A stretch of 13,555 nt of DNA from NCBI GenBank assembly GCA_929200335.1, contig CAKMZG010000029.1:4122-17676 (forward strand), written 5' to 3'. This document shows positions 6,869 to 13,253 of the stretch, in pieces. Below the pieces are notes generated by a model. That model was not told where the DNA came from. It made no database searches and was given only the letters and a program-made list of their open reading frames with translations. Within the stretch, counting starts at the first letter, position 1, and the number at the start of each line of letters is the position of its first letter. Origin of the DNA: an uncultured Alphaproteobacteria bacterium (GTDB lineage Bacteria > Pseudomonadota > Alphaproteobacteria > Rhizobiales > Rhizobiaceae). Made by a program: the position numbers and the translations under genes.

Positions 6869-7732
6869 ATGCAAAGCCAACAGTTACCAAGCATTCTAGC
6901 TATTTCAAGTCATGTTATTCGTGGCTCTGTGGGATTGCGCGCTGCTGCCTTTGCTATGGAAACTTTAGGACATGATGTATGGTCAATTCCAACGGTTATT
7001 TTACCTTGGCATCCAGGGCAGGGAAAATCTACGCGCTCTGTTGAAGGTGAGGCTACTTTTGCATCAATGATTGATGATATGATCGCCTCTCATTATCTTG
7101 ATGAGATTGACGGCATTCTAACGGGCTATATGGGCGCTGCTTATCAAGTGCAGCATGTGCAACGTTTGATAGAGGCGATTAAATTGAAACGCCCTGATGT
7201 AAAATATTTGTGTGACCCTGTTATTGGTGATGACGCATCGCTTTATGTGGATGAGGCAATCGCCCAAAACATAAAAAATCAATTTCTGCCCCTCGCTGAT
7301 GTCATTACCCCAAATCGTTTTGAATTGGCATGGTTAAGTGGGGAATCAAATATGGGTGCCTTTCAAGATAATCAAGAGATAATTGAGGCTGCAAGAGGTT
7401 TGTCTTCGACTAAAGTCTTAGTTACCTCGGCCTATGCCATGATGCGGGGGAATATTGGTAACTTGATGGTAGATGGGACTACTGCCTTGCTTGCAGAGCA
7501 TCGTCAAATTCCTCATGTTCCCAATGGCTTAGGGGATTTAAAATCAGCCTTATTTCTAGCACGAATTTTGCAAGGTCAAAGTGATTCTAAGGCTCTTGAA
7601 CAGTCTACAGCGACTGTATTTGAAATTTCCCATAGAAGTGCTAAAGTCATTGCTGATGAATTGCAATTACAGCAAAATCGGGATAGCCTTTTGCGACCTA
7701 TGGCGCAAATAATGATGCGTAATTGCGTTTAG
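6869..7732 (+). CDS. pdxY: Pyridoxal kinase-like protein (PdxY type)
   Basis: A ribokinase-fold kinase of 287 residues, closest to PdxY-type pyridoxal kinases that phosphorylate vitamin B6 vitamers. Seen in order: ISSHVIRGSVGLRAAAFAME (12-31, substrate-side strand and helix), IPTVILPWHPGQGKS (40-54), LTGYMGA (84-90), YLCDPVIGD (113-121), ITPNRFELAWLSG (146-158) and the C-terminal anion-hole motif PNGLGDLKSALFLARIL (218-234) with catalytic-type Asp223. The common GTGD is GLGD here; E. coli PdxY also departs from it (GVGD), so this does not argue against activity. The start is ATG 6869 with GAGATAGG six bases upstream, overlapping the previous stop. It precedes thiM and thiE, the place where thiD is often found, so activity on the thiamine pyrimidine HMP is a possible alternative. 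The PdxY-like N-terminal half makes B6 the default. Confidence 0.83.
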   Translation: MQSQQLPSILAISSHVIRGSVGLRAAAFAMETLGHDVWSIPTVILPWHPGQGKSTRSVEGEATFASMIDDMIASHYLDEIDGILTGYMGAAYQVQHVQRLIEAIKLKRPDVKYLCDPVIGDDASLYVDEAIAQNIKNQFLPLADVITPNRFELAWLSGESNMGAFQDNQEIIEAARGLSSTKVLVTSAYAMMRGNIGNLMVDGTTALLAEHRQIPHVPNGLGDLKSALFLARILQGQSDSKALEQSTATVFEISHRSAKVIADELQLQQNRDSLLRPMAQIMMRNCV

Positions 7733-7758
7733 AAAATTAGGTTTTGAAAGATATTATA

Positions 7759-8568
7759 ATGACGGTTCCAGTATTTGACCATTTGAGTACACTTCGAGAG
7801 AAAAATCCACTCATCCATAATATTACTAATTATGTGGTCATGAATAATACGGCTAATGCACTTTTGGCTGTTGGGGCATCTCCTGCTATGATACATGCTG
7901 TTGAAGAGGCGACGGGGTTTGCCGCTATTTCCTCAGCGCTTGTGATAAATATTGGCACCCTATCTAGCCATTGGATTGAGGCAATGCACAATGCAGCTAA
8001 TATTGTCAATGAAAACAGAACACCATGGGTACTTGATCCTGTTGGTATAGGTGCAACAAAATTACGGACTGATACGGTTCGAGATTTATTAAAACATTGC
8101 CCAACAATTATCAGAGGTAATGCTTCAGAAATTTTAGCCGTTGTAAGCAGTAATCAAGTTTCAGGTAAAGGTGTTGATAGTACAATTGATACAAATGATG
8201 TGCGCGCTGTGGCAAAAGAATTTGCAGCAGAAAACAACCTTGTTTTAGCCATAACAGGCGCGACAGACTACATCACCGATGGTATACGCGAAACCTCTTT
8301 GCAAAATGGTCATCCAATGATGGCAAAGGTTACGGGCATGGGGTGTTCATCAACTGCAATGGTCGGCGCATTTTTAGGTGCTGGCATTGAGCCTTATGAG
8401 GCAGCTGTTGCAGCGCTAGCTATATTTGGTGTCGCTGGAGAGATAGCTGCTGAAAAAGCCGAGGGGCCTGGCAGTTTACAGATGAAAATTCTAGATGTGC
8501 TGTATAATTTAAGTGAAAACGATATTACCACAAGAATGAAAATAGATGACAGCATTACAGCACTATAA
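7759..8568 (+). CDS. thiM: Hydroxyethylthiazole kinase (ThiM)
   Basis: ThiM phosphorylates 5-(2-hydroxyethyl)-4-methylthiazole, salvaging the thiazole half of thiamine. From ATG 7759 the protein has 269 residues (family about 260-270). It opens with the hallmark LIHNITNYVVMNNTANALLA (18-37) followed by VGASPAM (38-44), then LDPVGIGATKLR (92-103), IIRGNASEI (117-125) and the active-site motif VTGMGCSSTAMVGAF (191-205) with Cys196. An upstream in-frame TTG at 7744 would add five residues, but GAAAG (7746-7750) is well spaced for ATG 7759, so I chose that. It follows the PdxY-type gene by 26 bp and overlaps thiE by 23 bp. No TPP riboswitch is visible in the short gap upstream. Without ThiD in the window, the HMP-PP partner must come from elsewhere. 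Confidence 0.95.
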   Translation: MTVPVFDHLSTLREKNPLIHNITNYVVMNNTANALLAVGASPAMIHAVEEATGFAAISSALVINIGTLSSHWIEAMHNAANIVNENRTPWVLDPVGIGATKLRTDTVRDLLKHCPTIIRGNASEILAVVSSNQVSGKGVDSTIDTNDVRAVAKEFAAENNLVLAITGATDYITDGIRETSLQNGHPMMAKVTGMGCSSTAMVGAFLGAGIEPYEAAVAALAIFGVAGEIAAEKAEGPGSLQMKILDVLYNLSENDITTRMKIDDSITAL

Positions 8569-9187
8569 TCCAGATGTTTTACAACTCTATTTGTTGATCA
8601 GTGCTGCAGATGTTGCTCCTAAATCATTAGAAGAGAGCGTTTTGGCCGCATTAAAGGGCGGCGTTACCTGTATTCAATTGCGCGACAAACAAATTTCCGA
8701 TGAAGATTTTTTAGCTCAAGCGCGTTTATTAAAACCTATTTTGAGCGCCTATAATGTGCCCTTAATCATTAATGACCGCTTGCACTTAGTAGAACAGGCT
8801 AATGCAGATGGTCTCCATTTAGGTCAAAGCGATAGCGACCCGACCCATGCTAGACAGATGCTGGGTGATGATAAAATCATTGGGCTTTCAATTACTGAAA
8901 AAGAGCAGCTGGAGCATATGTCTAAAGAGGATATCGATTATGTTGGTCTATATCCAATATTTGCAACTGCAACAAAACTTGATGCAGGTCCTGCGCTGGG
9001 GCTAAAACGTACGACAGAATTGGTGCAGTATATTGATATGCCCGTCGTTGGTATTGGTGGAATTACTGCAACCTATGCAAAAGAAGTTTTGGATACGGGG
9101 TGTGTTGGGGTATCGGTTATTTCTGCCATTTGTAAAGCAGAGGATATCGAAATCGCAGCATGTGAATTCATAGAGGCTATGAAATAA
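8546..9187 (+). CDS. thiE: Thiamine phosphate synthase (ThiE)
   Basis: ThiE condenses HMP-PP with thiazole phosphate, the product of ThiM, to give thiamine phosphate (EC 2.5.1.3). The 213-residue TIM-barrel protein shows CIQLRDKQ (42-49), LIINDRLHL (73-81), DGLHLGQSD (88-96), IIGLSI (111-116), the phosphate-loop region YVGLYPIFATATK (132-144) and VVGIGGI (167-173). In the usual form, VGxGPxFxTxTK, the residue before the first Pro is Gly; here it is Tyr137, a mild oddity. The only suitable start is ATG 8546 inside the thiM end. The ATG at 8574 is out of frame. The 23-bp overlap implies translational coupling with thiM. It is the last gene of the tightly packed run; 201 bp without a gene follow. 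Confidence 0.94.
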   Translation: MTALQHYNPDVLQLYLLISAADVAPKSLEESVLAALKGGVTCIQLRDKQISDEDFLAQARLLKPILSAYNVPLIINDRLHLVEQANADGLHLGQSDSDPTHARQMLGDDKIIGLSITEKEQLEHMSKEDIDYVGLYPIFATATKLDAGPALGLKRTTELVQYIDMPVVGIGGITATYAKEVLDTGCVGVSVISAICKAEDIEIAACEFIEAMK

Positions 9188-9260
9188 CAAGCATTTTTTG
9201 AAAATCTTACAATAAATATAAATTAATCTATTTGATTTTTATGGGTTATTTTATCAATAC

Positions 9261-9382
9261 ACTGCCTAGTGCATGTCACCCAAAAGTGGGTGCCGGTTTT
9301 GGGAATAATGGCATGCAACAACAAAGGGCAAGAGCCCATTTATGAATTTATAGAGAAGTGATGCGCTCTAGATTCTTAAGGA
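9261..9382 (+). repeat. Dispersed intergenic repeat, copy A (hairpin-rich)
   Basis: This stretch resembles the GCATGTC...AAAAGTG...CGGTTTTG...CATGCA intergenic elements I recall from many Hyphomicrobiales genomes. Structure seen directly: outer arms TGCATGTCA (9270-9278) and TGGCATGCA (9309-9317) pair over 9 bp with one G-U, and inside them CCCAAAA (9279-9285) pairs with TTTTGGG (9297-9303). An alternative inner hairpin is CACCC/GGGTG (9277-9281 and 9288-9292). A second small hairpin is GGGC-AAGA-GCCC (9326-9337). The right end ATGCGCTCTAGATTCTTA (9361-9378) matches the copy at the window's right end with a one-base gap and one substitution. It contains a GANTC site (9371-9375) and runs into the ribosome binding site of the next gene. 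The exact left boundary is uncertain. Confidence 0.7.
9378..9382 (+). promoter_or_regulatory. Shine-Dalgarno AAGGA at the repeat edge
   Basis: AAGGA lies six bases before ATG 9389, ideal spacing and the best ribosome binding site in the window. It directly follows the repeat's conserved GCTCTAGATTCTTA end, so the repeat appears to supply or adjoin the start signal of the amidohydrolase gene. Confidence 0.75.
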
Positions 9383-9388
9383 TTTCAT

Positions 9389-10768
9389 ATGTCTCAACTT
9401 ATTCCCAATAAAGCTAATTTATTAATTAAAAATGCAGATGTTATTGTCACTATGGATGATGATCGTCGTGAGCTTGTTAATGCTAGTATTTTAATTAAAA
9501 ATGGTAAGATCGAGAAAATCGGCAATCTAGATGATCTGAGTGCTTTTGATATTGATGAAGTGATCGATGCTGAAGGGGCAATTATTACTCCAGGTTTAGT
9601 AAATACCCACCACCACCTTTATCAAAGCCTCACGCGCGCTGTACCAGCTGGCCAAGACGCTCTTTTATTTGGTTGGTTGCAGAGCCTTTATCCGATTTGG
9701 GCAAAGTTTGAACCCGATGATATGTTTATCTCTGCACAATTGGGTTTGGCAGAGCTTGCTCTATCGGGCTGCACCATGAGTTCAGACCATCTTTATTTGT
9801 TTCCAAATGGTGTGAAGTTGGAAGATACCATTGAAGCTGCCAAAACCATCGGTATTCGCTTTCATCCAACTCGTGGGGCTATGAGTGTTGGAGAGTCAGA
9901 TGGTGGTCTGCCACCAGATTTATTGGTTGAAAAGGAGGATGATATTGTCAAAGATTTCATCCGTGTTGTAGATCAATTTCACGATCATGATGCTAATGCA
10001 ATGGTAAAAGTTGGTTTGGCACCCTGCTCGCCATTTTCTGTTACTACCGAGCTGATGAAAGAGGCTGCCGATTTAGCCCAAGATAAAGGGGTTATGTTAC
10101 ATACGCATTTGGCTGAAAATGATGAGGATGTGGCTTATTCGTTAGAAAAATTTGGCTGTAGCCCTGGGCAATATGCGGAAGACCTTGGTTGGACGGGTGA
10201 TCATGTTTGGCACGCCCATTGTGTTAAACTAACAGGCCAAGAAATCGATCTTTTTGCCCGTACTAAAACGGGTGTTGCCCATTGCCCTTGTTCTAATTGC
10301 CGCTTGGGGTCTGGTATTGCGCCAGTGCGTCAAATGCGAGATGCCGGTGTTAAGGTTGCACTGGGTGTTGATGGATCTGCCAGCAACGACGGTGGTCATT
10401 TGCTAAGCGAGGCGCGTCAATCGATGTTGTTGCAACGGGTGCAGAATGGCGCGGATGCTATGTCTGCAAGAGAGACCTTAGAGATAGCAACGCGCGGTGG
10501 TGCAGAGGTTCTAGGTCGTCTTGATCAATTGGGGTCTTTAGAGGTTGGAAAACGTGCTGATTTAGCCATTTGGGATGTATCTAGCATCGAGGCTGCAGGT
10601 AGCTGGGATCCTGTTGCAGCCTTAGTGCTTTGTGGTCCATTTCAAGTACGTGATCTTCTTGTCGATGGTAGGTTTACTGTGCGTGAGGGTGGATTGGTTA
10701 ACCATTCTTTGGAAAATATTGTTTCAAATGCTCAAATTAGAGTGAAGCGTTTGATGGATTTATTTTAA
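9389..10768 (+). CDS. COG0402 amidohydrolase, probable 8-oxoguanine deaminase
   Basis: A metal-dependent hydrolase of the AtzB/SsnA/TrzN-type amidohydrolase group that, by overall pattern, best fits 8-oxoguanine deaminase (8-oxoguanine to urate plus ammonia, EC 3.5.4.32; Pseudomonas aeruginosa Pa0142 is the studied example). Seen in 459 residues: the metal pair H74-x-H76 in VNTHHHLYQSLTRAVPAGQD (71-90), SGCTMSSDHLYLFPNG (126-141), His240 and Glu243 in HTHLAEN (238-244), His277 in WHAHC (274-278), CPCSNCRLGSG (299-309) and Asp328 in GVDGSASNDGG (326-336). These suit a mononuclear-metal deaminase. The SDHLYLFPNG and CPCSNCRLGSG stretches are shared, from memory, with the 8-oxoguanine group; alternatives are a chlorohydrolase or another deaminase. 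The start ATG 9389 has a strong AAGGA. It stands apart from the upstream run, behind a repeat. Confidence 0.85.
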   Translation: MSQLIPNKANLLIKNADVIVTMDDDRRELVNASILIKNGKIEKIGNLDDLSAFDIDEVIDAEGAIITPGLVNTHHHLYQSLTRAVPAGQDALLFGWLQSLYPIWAKFEPDDMFISAQLGLAELALSGCTMSSDHLYLFPNGVKLEDTIEAAKTIGIRFHPTRGAMSVGESDGGLPPDLLVEKEDDIVKDFIRVVDQFHDHDANAMVKVGLAPCSPFSVTTELMKEAADLAQDKGVMLHTHLAENDEDVAYSLEKFGCSPGQYAEDLGWTGDHVWHAHCVKLTGQEIDLFARTKTGVAHCPCSNCRLGSGIAPVRQMRDAGVKVALGVDGSASNDGGHLLSEARQSMLLQRVQNGADAMSARETLEIATRGGAEVLGRLDQLGSLEVGKRADLAIWDVSSIEAAGSWDPVAALVLCGPFQVRDLLVDGRFTVREGGLVNHSLENIVSNAQIRVKRLMDLF

Positions 10769-10784
10769 AAAATAATCTATAGTC

Positions 10785-10812
10785 GCTAAACCCTAACCAT
10801 TGGAATTTTAGC
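10785..10812 (+). promoter_or_regulatory. Stem-loop immediately before the pepF start
   Basis: GCTAAA (10785-10790) pairs with TTTAGC (10807-10812), enclosing a 16-nt loop that itself contains CCATTGG (10797-10803). The stem ends three bases before ATG 10816, occupying the place where a ribosome binding site should be; no purine-rich SD is visible. CTATAG at 10777-10782 could be a -10 element, but I see no correctly spaced -35. It may be an operator, an RNA structure affecting initiation, or chance. Confidence 0.35.
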
Positions 10813-10815
10813 ACT

Positions 10816-12660
10816 ATGATATTTTTGCCTAATTTTGCTGCTCAGGCAGCCTCTGCTACATTTGATAATAATCTTGGCACATTGCCCGAGTGGAATTTGA
10901 ATGATCTTTATCCCAGTTTTGATTCTGATGAGTTGAAAAACGATTTAAAAGCTTCGCTTGAGGATGCTCAGAATTTTGAGAGCAAACATAAAGGAAAATT
11001 AGAAGAAATTTTAAAGGTAGAAGAGGCTGGTGATCAGTTCTTTGATGTTTTAAAAACTTATGAAGCTATGCAAGACCGCATCGGACGAATTGGCACCTTT
11101 GCCTATTTGTTTTATGTGGGCAATACCAGCGATCCAGTACGAATTAAATTTCTTGGCGATACACAAGATGCACTGACTAAAGCTTTTGGCTTTTTGATGT
11201 TCTTTGAGCTGGAGATTAACCGCATTGATGATAAGTTATTAGATGGCGCAATATCTGAAAGTACTAAATTAAGCCATTATCAACCGTGGTTAAAAGATTT
11301 GCGCCTTGATCGTCCACATCAATTGGATGATAAAATCGAGAAATTATTTTTAGAAAAACATGCCACCAGTGCAAATGCCTTTAATCGTTTATTTGATGAA
11401 ACTATGGCATCGCTTAAATTTAAAGTTGATGGTGCAAAGCTATCCATTGAGCCAACTCTAAATCTGCTGCAAGATCAAGATGCTGAGAAACGCAAAAAAG
11501 CATCTGAAGCGCTTTCCAAAACTTTTGGTAAAAATATAGCCTTATTTACATTAATTACCAATACGCTTGCCAAAGATAAGGAAATTTCTGATCGTTGGCG
11601 TGGGTTTGAAGATGTGGCTGATAGCCGCCACCTTGCAAATCGTGTTGAACGTCCCGTGGTGGATGCGCTTGTAAATGCGGTGCAACAGTCTTTTCCAAGC
11701 CTATCGCATCGTTATTATAAAATGAAAGCAGGTTGGTTTAATCGAGAAAACCTGAATACATGGGATAGAAATGCGCCATTGCCATTTTCCAGCAAACAAA
11801 GCATTGCCTGGGAAGAAGCCCGCAAGATTGTCTTAGAGGCCTATCATGGTTTTTCACCTGAAATTGCTGACATTGCCAAAGATTTCTTTGATAAAAACTG
11901 GATTGATGCGATTGTAAAGCCTGGCAAATCGCCTGGTGCATTTTCACATCCTGCTGTGCCATCAGTACATCCTTACGTGATGATGAATTATCAAGGAAAA
12001 CCTAGAGATGTCATGACCTTAGCTCACGAGCTTGGCCATGGTGTGCATCAGGTTTTAGCTGCAAAACAAGGGGCGCTTATGGCAAATACGCCTCTAACAC
12101 TTGCAGAGACCGCTAGTGTATTTGGCGAAATGCTAACTTTCCAATCTCTATTGAAACAGGCAACCTCTCCCCTTGAGCGTAAAGCAATGTTAGCGGCAAA
12201 GGTTGAGGACATGCTCAATACCGTTGTGCGCCAAATTGCTTTTTATATGTTTGAACGGAAAGTTCATGAGGCGCGCCGTCAGGGCGAGTTAACGTCGGAA
12301 CAATTGGGGCAGTTTTGGAGCGAAATACAGCAAGAAAGCTTGGGGCAGGCCATTAAAACCCACGAGGGTTATGAAAATTTCTGGTGTTATATTCCCCATT
12401 TCATTCATTCGCCCTTTTATGTCTATGCCTATGCCTTTGGGGACTGTCTGGTAAATTCACTTTATGCGGTTTATCAAGACAGCAATGAGGGATTCCAAGA
12501 TAAATATCTGGAGATGTTAAGTGCTGGCGGCACGAAGCATCATAGCGAATTGTTAGCACCTTTTGGACTGGATGCTAGCGAACCTTCCTTTTGGTTAAAG
12601 GGTTTATCTGTTATTAGTTCTATGATTGATGAGCTAGAGAAATTAAACGAAAAATCATAA
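10816..12660 (+). CDS. pepF: M3-family oligoendopeptidase F
   Basis: A zinc metallopeptidase that cleaves short peptides, normally in the cytoplasm. The 614 residues have the oligoendopeptidase F layout: a helical N-terminal part beginning LGTLPEWNLNDLYPSF (21-36), the PepF-type middle domain (about 120-190) and the M3 catalytic domain. The zinc motif HELGH is at 404-408 in LAHELGHGVHQ, with the third ligand probably Glu431 in LAETASVFGEML. C-terminal substrate-loop motifs include HFIHSPFYVYAYAFGD. Family length is about 600-620, so it is complete. The start is odd: no SD, a stem-loop just upstream, and a short N-terminus (MIFLPNFAAQAASATF) that resembles the tail of a signal peptide. The frame is open upstream only to 10783 and has no ATG, GTG or TTG there, so I keep ATG 10816. 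It lies 47 bp after the amidohydrolase. Confidence 0.93.
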   Translation: MIFLPNFAAQAASATFDNNLGTLPEWNLNDLYPSFDSDELKNDLKASLEDAQNFESKHKGKLEEILKVEEAGDQFFDVLKTYEAMQDRIGRIGTFAYLFYVGNTSDPVRIKFLGDTQDALTKAFGFLMFFELEINRIDDKLLDGAISESTKLSHYQPWLKDLRLDRPHQLDDKIEKLFLEKHATSANAFNRLFDETMASLKFKVDGAKLSIEPTLNLLQDQDAEKRKKASEALSKTFGKNIALFTLITNTLAKDKEISDRWRGFEDVADSRHLANRVERPVVDALVNAVQQSFPSLSHRYYKMKAGWFNRENLNTWDRNAPLPFSSKQSIAWEEARKIVLEAYHGFSPEIADIAKDFFDKNWIDAIVKPGKSPGAFSHPAVPSVHPYVMMNYQGKPRDVMTLAHELGHGVHQVLAAKQGALMANTPLTLAETASVFGEMLTFQSLLKQATSPLERKAMLAAKVEDMLNTVVRQIAFYMFERKVHEARRQGELTSEQLGQFWSEIQQESLGQAIKTHEGYENFWCYIPHFIHSPFYVYAYAFGDCLVNSLYAVYQDSNEGFQDKYLEMLSAGGTKHHSELLAPFGLDASEPSFWLKGLSVISSMIDELEKLNEKS

Positions 12661-12683
12661 ATTTGCCATTTTAAACTTGCACT

Positions 12684-12703
12684 TATTAAGAATATCCTTA
12701 ATA
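12684..12703. promoter_or_regulatory. Inverted repeat upstream of the Omp10-like gene
   Basis: TATTAAG (12684-12690) and CTTAATA (12697-12703) are perfect 7-bp arms around a 6-base spacer. No T-run follows, so it is not a terminator. A possible -35 TTGCAC (12677-12682) overlaps its left side and a weak TAGATT (12702-12707) lies at its right edge with a 19-bp spacer. That would place the repeat inside a promoter spacer, a classic operator position, but the promoter itself is uncertain. Confidence 0.3.
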
Positions 12704-12737
12704 GATTACCTAGGGTTATATAAATATGGAGAGCTTT

Positions 12738-13124
12738 ATGAAGAAGCAAATTCTTGGCATTGGGTGCCTAGTCTTACTGGGGCTTTTATCTGCTTGTAGT
12801 AATACACAATATAGTCGCCCAATCGCGCCAGCGCCACAGGTTACAGTAAATACCTCGGGCATTGATGGAAAATGGAACCATACTAAAGGTATTTTCGTTG
12901 CGAATTTTAATGGTGGGAAATTTCGCTCTATTGCAACTGATACAGGCAAGCCTGTTGCAATTGGTCAATATAAGCAAGTTGACAGTCAAAATGTGCAATT
13001 AGAATGGTATGGTGGTGCGTCTCAATCTGTGCGCAAAGCAAATTGTAATTTGGTTTCTCCAGATTATATGCGTTGCATGCAGACTAATGGTTCATCATTT
13101 GAAATGCAAAAAAGTGCTGTTTAG
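12738..13124 (+). CDS. omp10: Omp10-like outer membrane lipoprotein
   Basis: A small lipoprotein resembling Brucella Omp10 (about 126 residues). I start it at ATG 12738, giving 128 residues, because GGAGAG (12728-12733) sits four bases upstream; the ATG at 12726 would overlap that site and add MESF to a normal signal peptide. The N-terminus MKKQILGIGCLVLLGLLSAC is a textbook lipoprotein signal with lipobox LSAC and acylated Cys20. Ser21 at the +2 position favours outer-membrane sorting by the E. coli rule. The mature part begins with a Pro-rich linker (28-33), then a beta-rich domain: GIDGKW (41-46), ANFNGGKFRSIATDTGKPVA (55-74) and a cysteine pair Cys103/Cys113 in NCNLVSPDYMRC, spaced as in Omp10. 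The molecular role is not known; in Brucella it is a surface-exposed antigen. The match is by memory. Confidence 0.85.
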   Translation: MKKQILGIGCLVLLGLLSACSNTQYSRPIAPAPQVTVNTSGIDGKWNHTKGIFVANFNGGKFRSIATDTGKPVAIGQYKQVDSQNVQLEWYGGASQSVRKANCNLVSPDYMRCMQTNGSSFEMQKSAV

Positions 13125-13186
13125 GGCGCTTAAATTCTATTCTAAATCACTTCACTTGAGCAAAAAGACGCAGTTGAGCACTTGAT

Positions 13187-13209
13187 GGCTTGCCCTTCAT
13201 GCCTTTTTT
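13187..13209 (+). terminator. Intrinsic terminator candidate after omp10
   Basis: GGCTTG (13187-13192) pairs with CATGCC (13198-13203) apart from one internal T-T mismatch, leaving a CCCTT loop, and is followed at once by six T (13204-13209). The position, 60 bp after the lipoprotein stop and before the next gene's ribosome binding site, suits a terminator. The stem is short, so strength is uncertain. Confidence 0.4.
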
Positions 13210-13217
13210 AGTGTATT

Positions 13218-13227
13218 TGCTTAAGCA
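13218..13227. promoter_or_regulatory. 10-bp palindrome before the oxidase subunit IV gene
   Basis: TGCTTAAGCA is a perfect palindrome 26 bp upstream of ATG 13254, between the presumed terminator and AGAGGA (13244-13249), the ribosome binding site. It could be a small operator. No -35/-10 pair is convincing: TTGCCC at 13190-13195 with TATTTG at 13214-13219 is the nearest, and it overlaps the terminator. Confidence 0.15.
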
Positions 13228-13253
13228 GAAAAGTTAATTTATTAGAGGACACC

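Larger units (their letters stand above)
9188..9388. other. Intergenic region: AT-rich part plus structured repeat
   Basis: No gene here. The left part (9188-9260) is very AT-rich and could hold a promoter for the downstream amidohydrolase: TTGAAA at 9198-9203 and TTGATT at 9232-9237 are possible -35 elements, but neither has a convincing -10 at proper spacing. ATTTT/AAAAT around 9193-9205 could form only an A-T hairpin, so a thiE terminator is not demonstrated. The right part is the repeat described separately. Confidence 0.5.

Noticed and set aside
6869..7732. Reading the GLGD motif as a sign of a dead kinase
   Set aside because: Asp223 is kept, and E. coli PdxY also departs from GTGD, so loss of activity is not supported.
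7744..7758. TTG 7744 as the start of thiM
   Set aside because: ATG 7759 has a properly spaced GAAAG, and the family N-terminus needs no extension.
9193..9215. Possible thiE terminator (ATTTT/AAAAT hairpin near a T-run)
   Set aside because: The stem would be A-T only with a 3-base loop, not stable enough to support a call.
12726..12737. ATG 12726 as the start of the lipoprotein gene
   Set aside because: It overlaps the GGAGAG ribosome binding site and would place four extra residues ahead of a complete signal peptide starting at 12738.
13156..13180. Direct repeat TTGAGCA at 13156-13162 and 13174-13180, 18 bp apart
   Set aside because: Only two 7-base units with no flanking similarity or clear promoter geometry; too little to call an operator.
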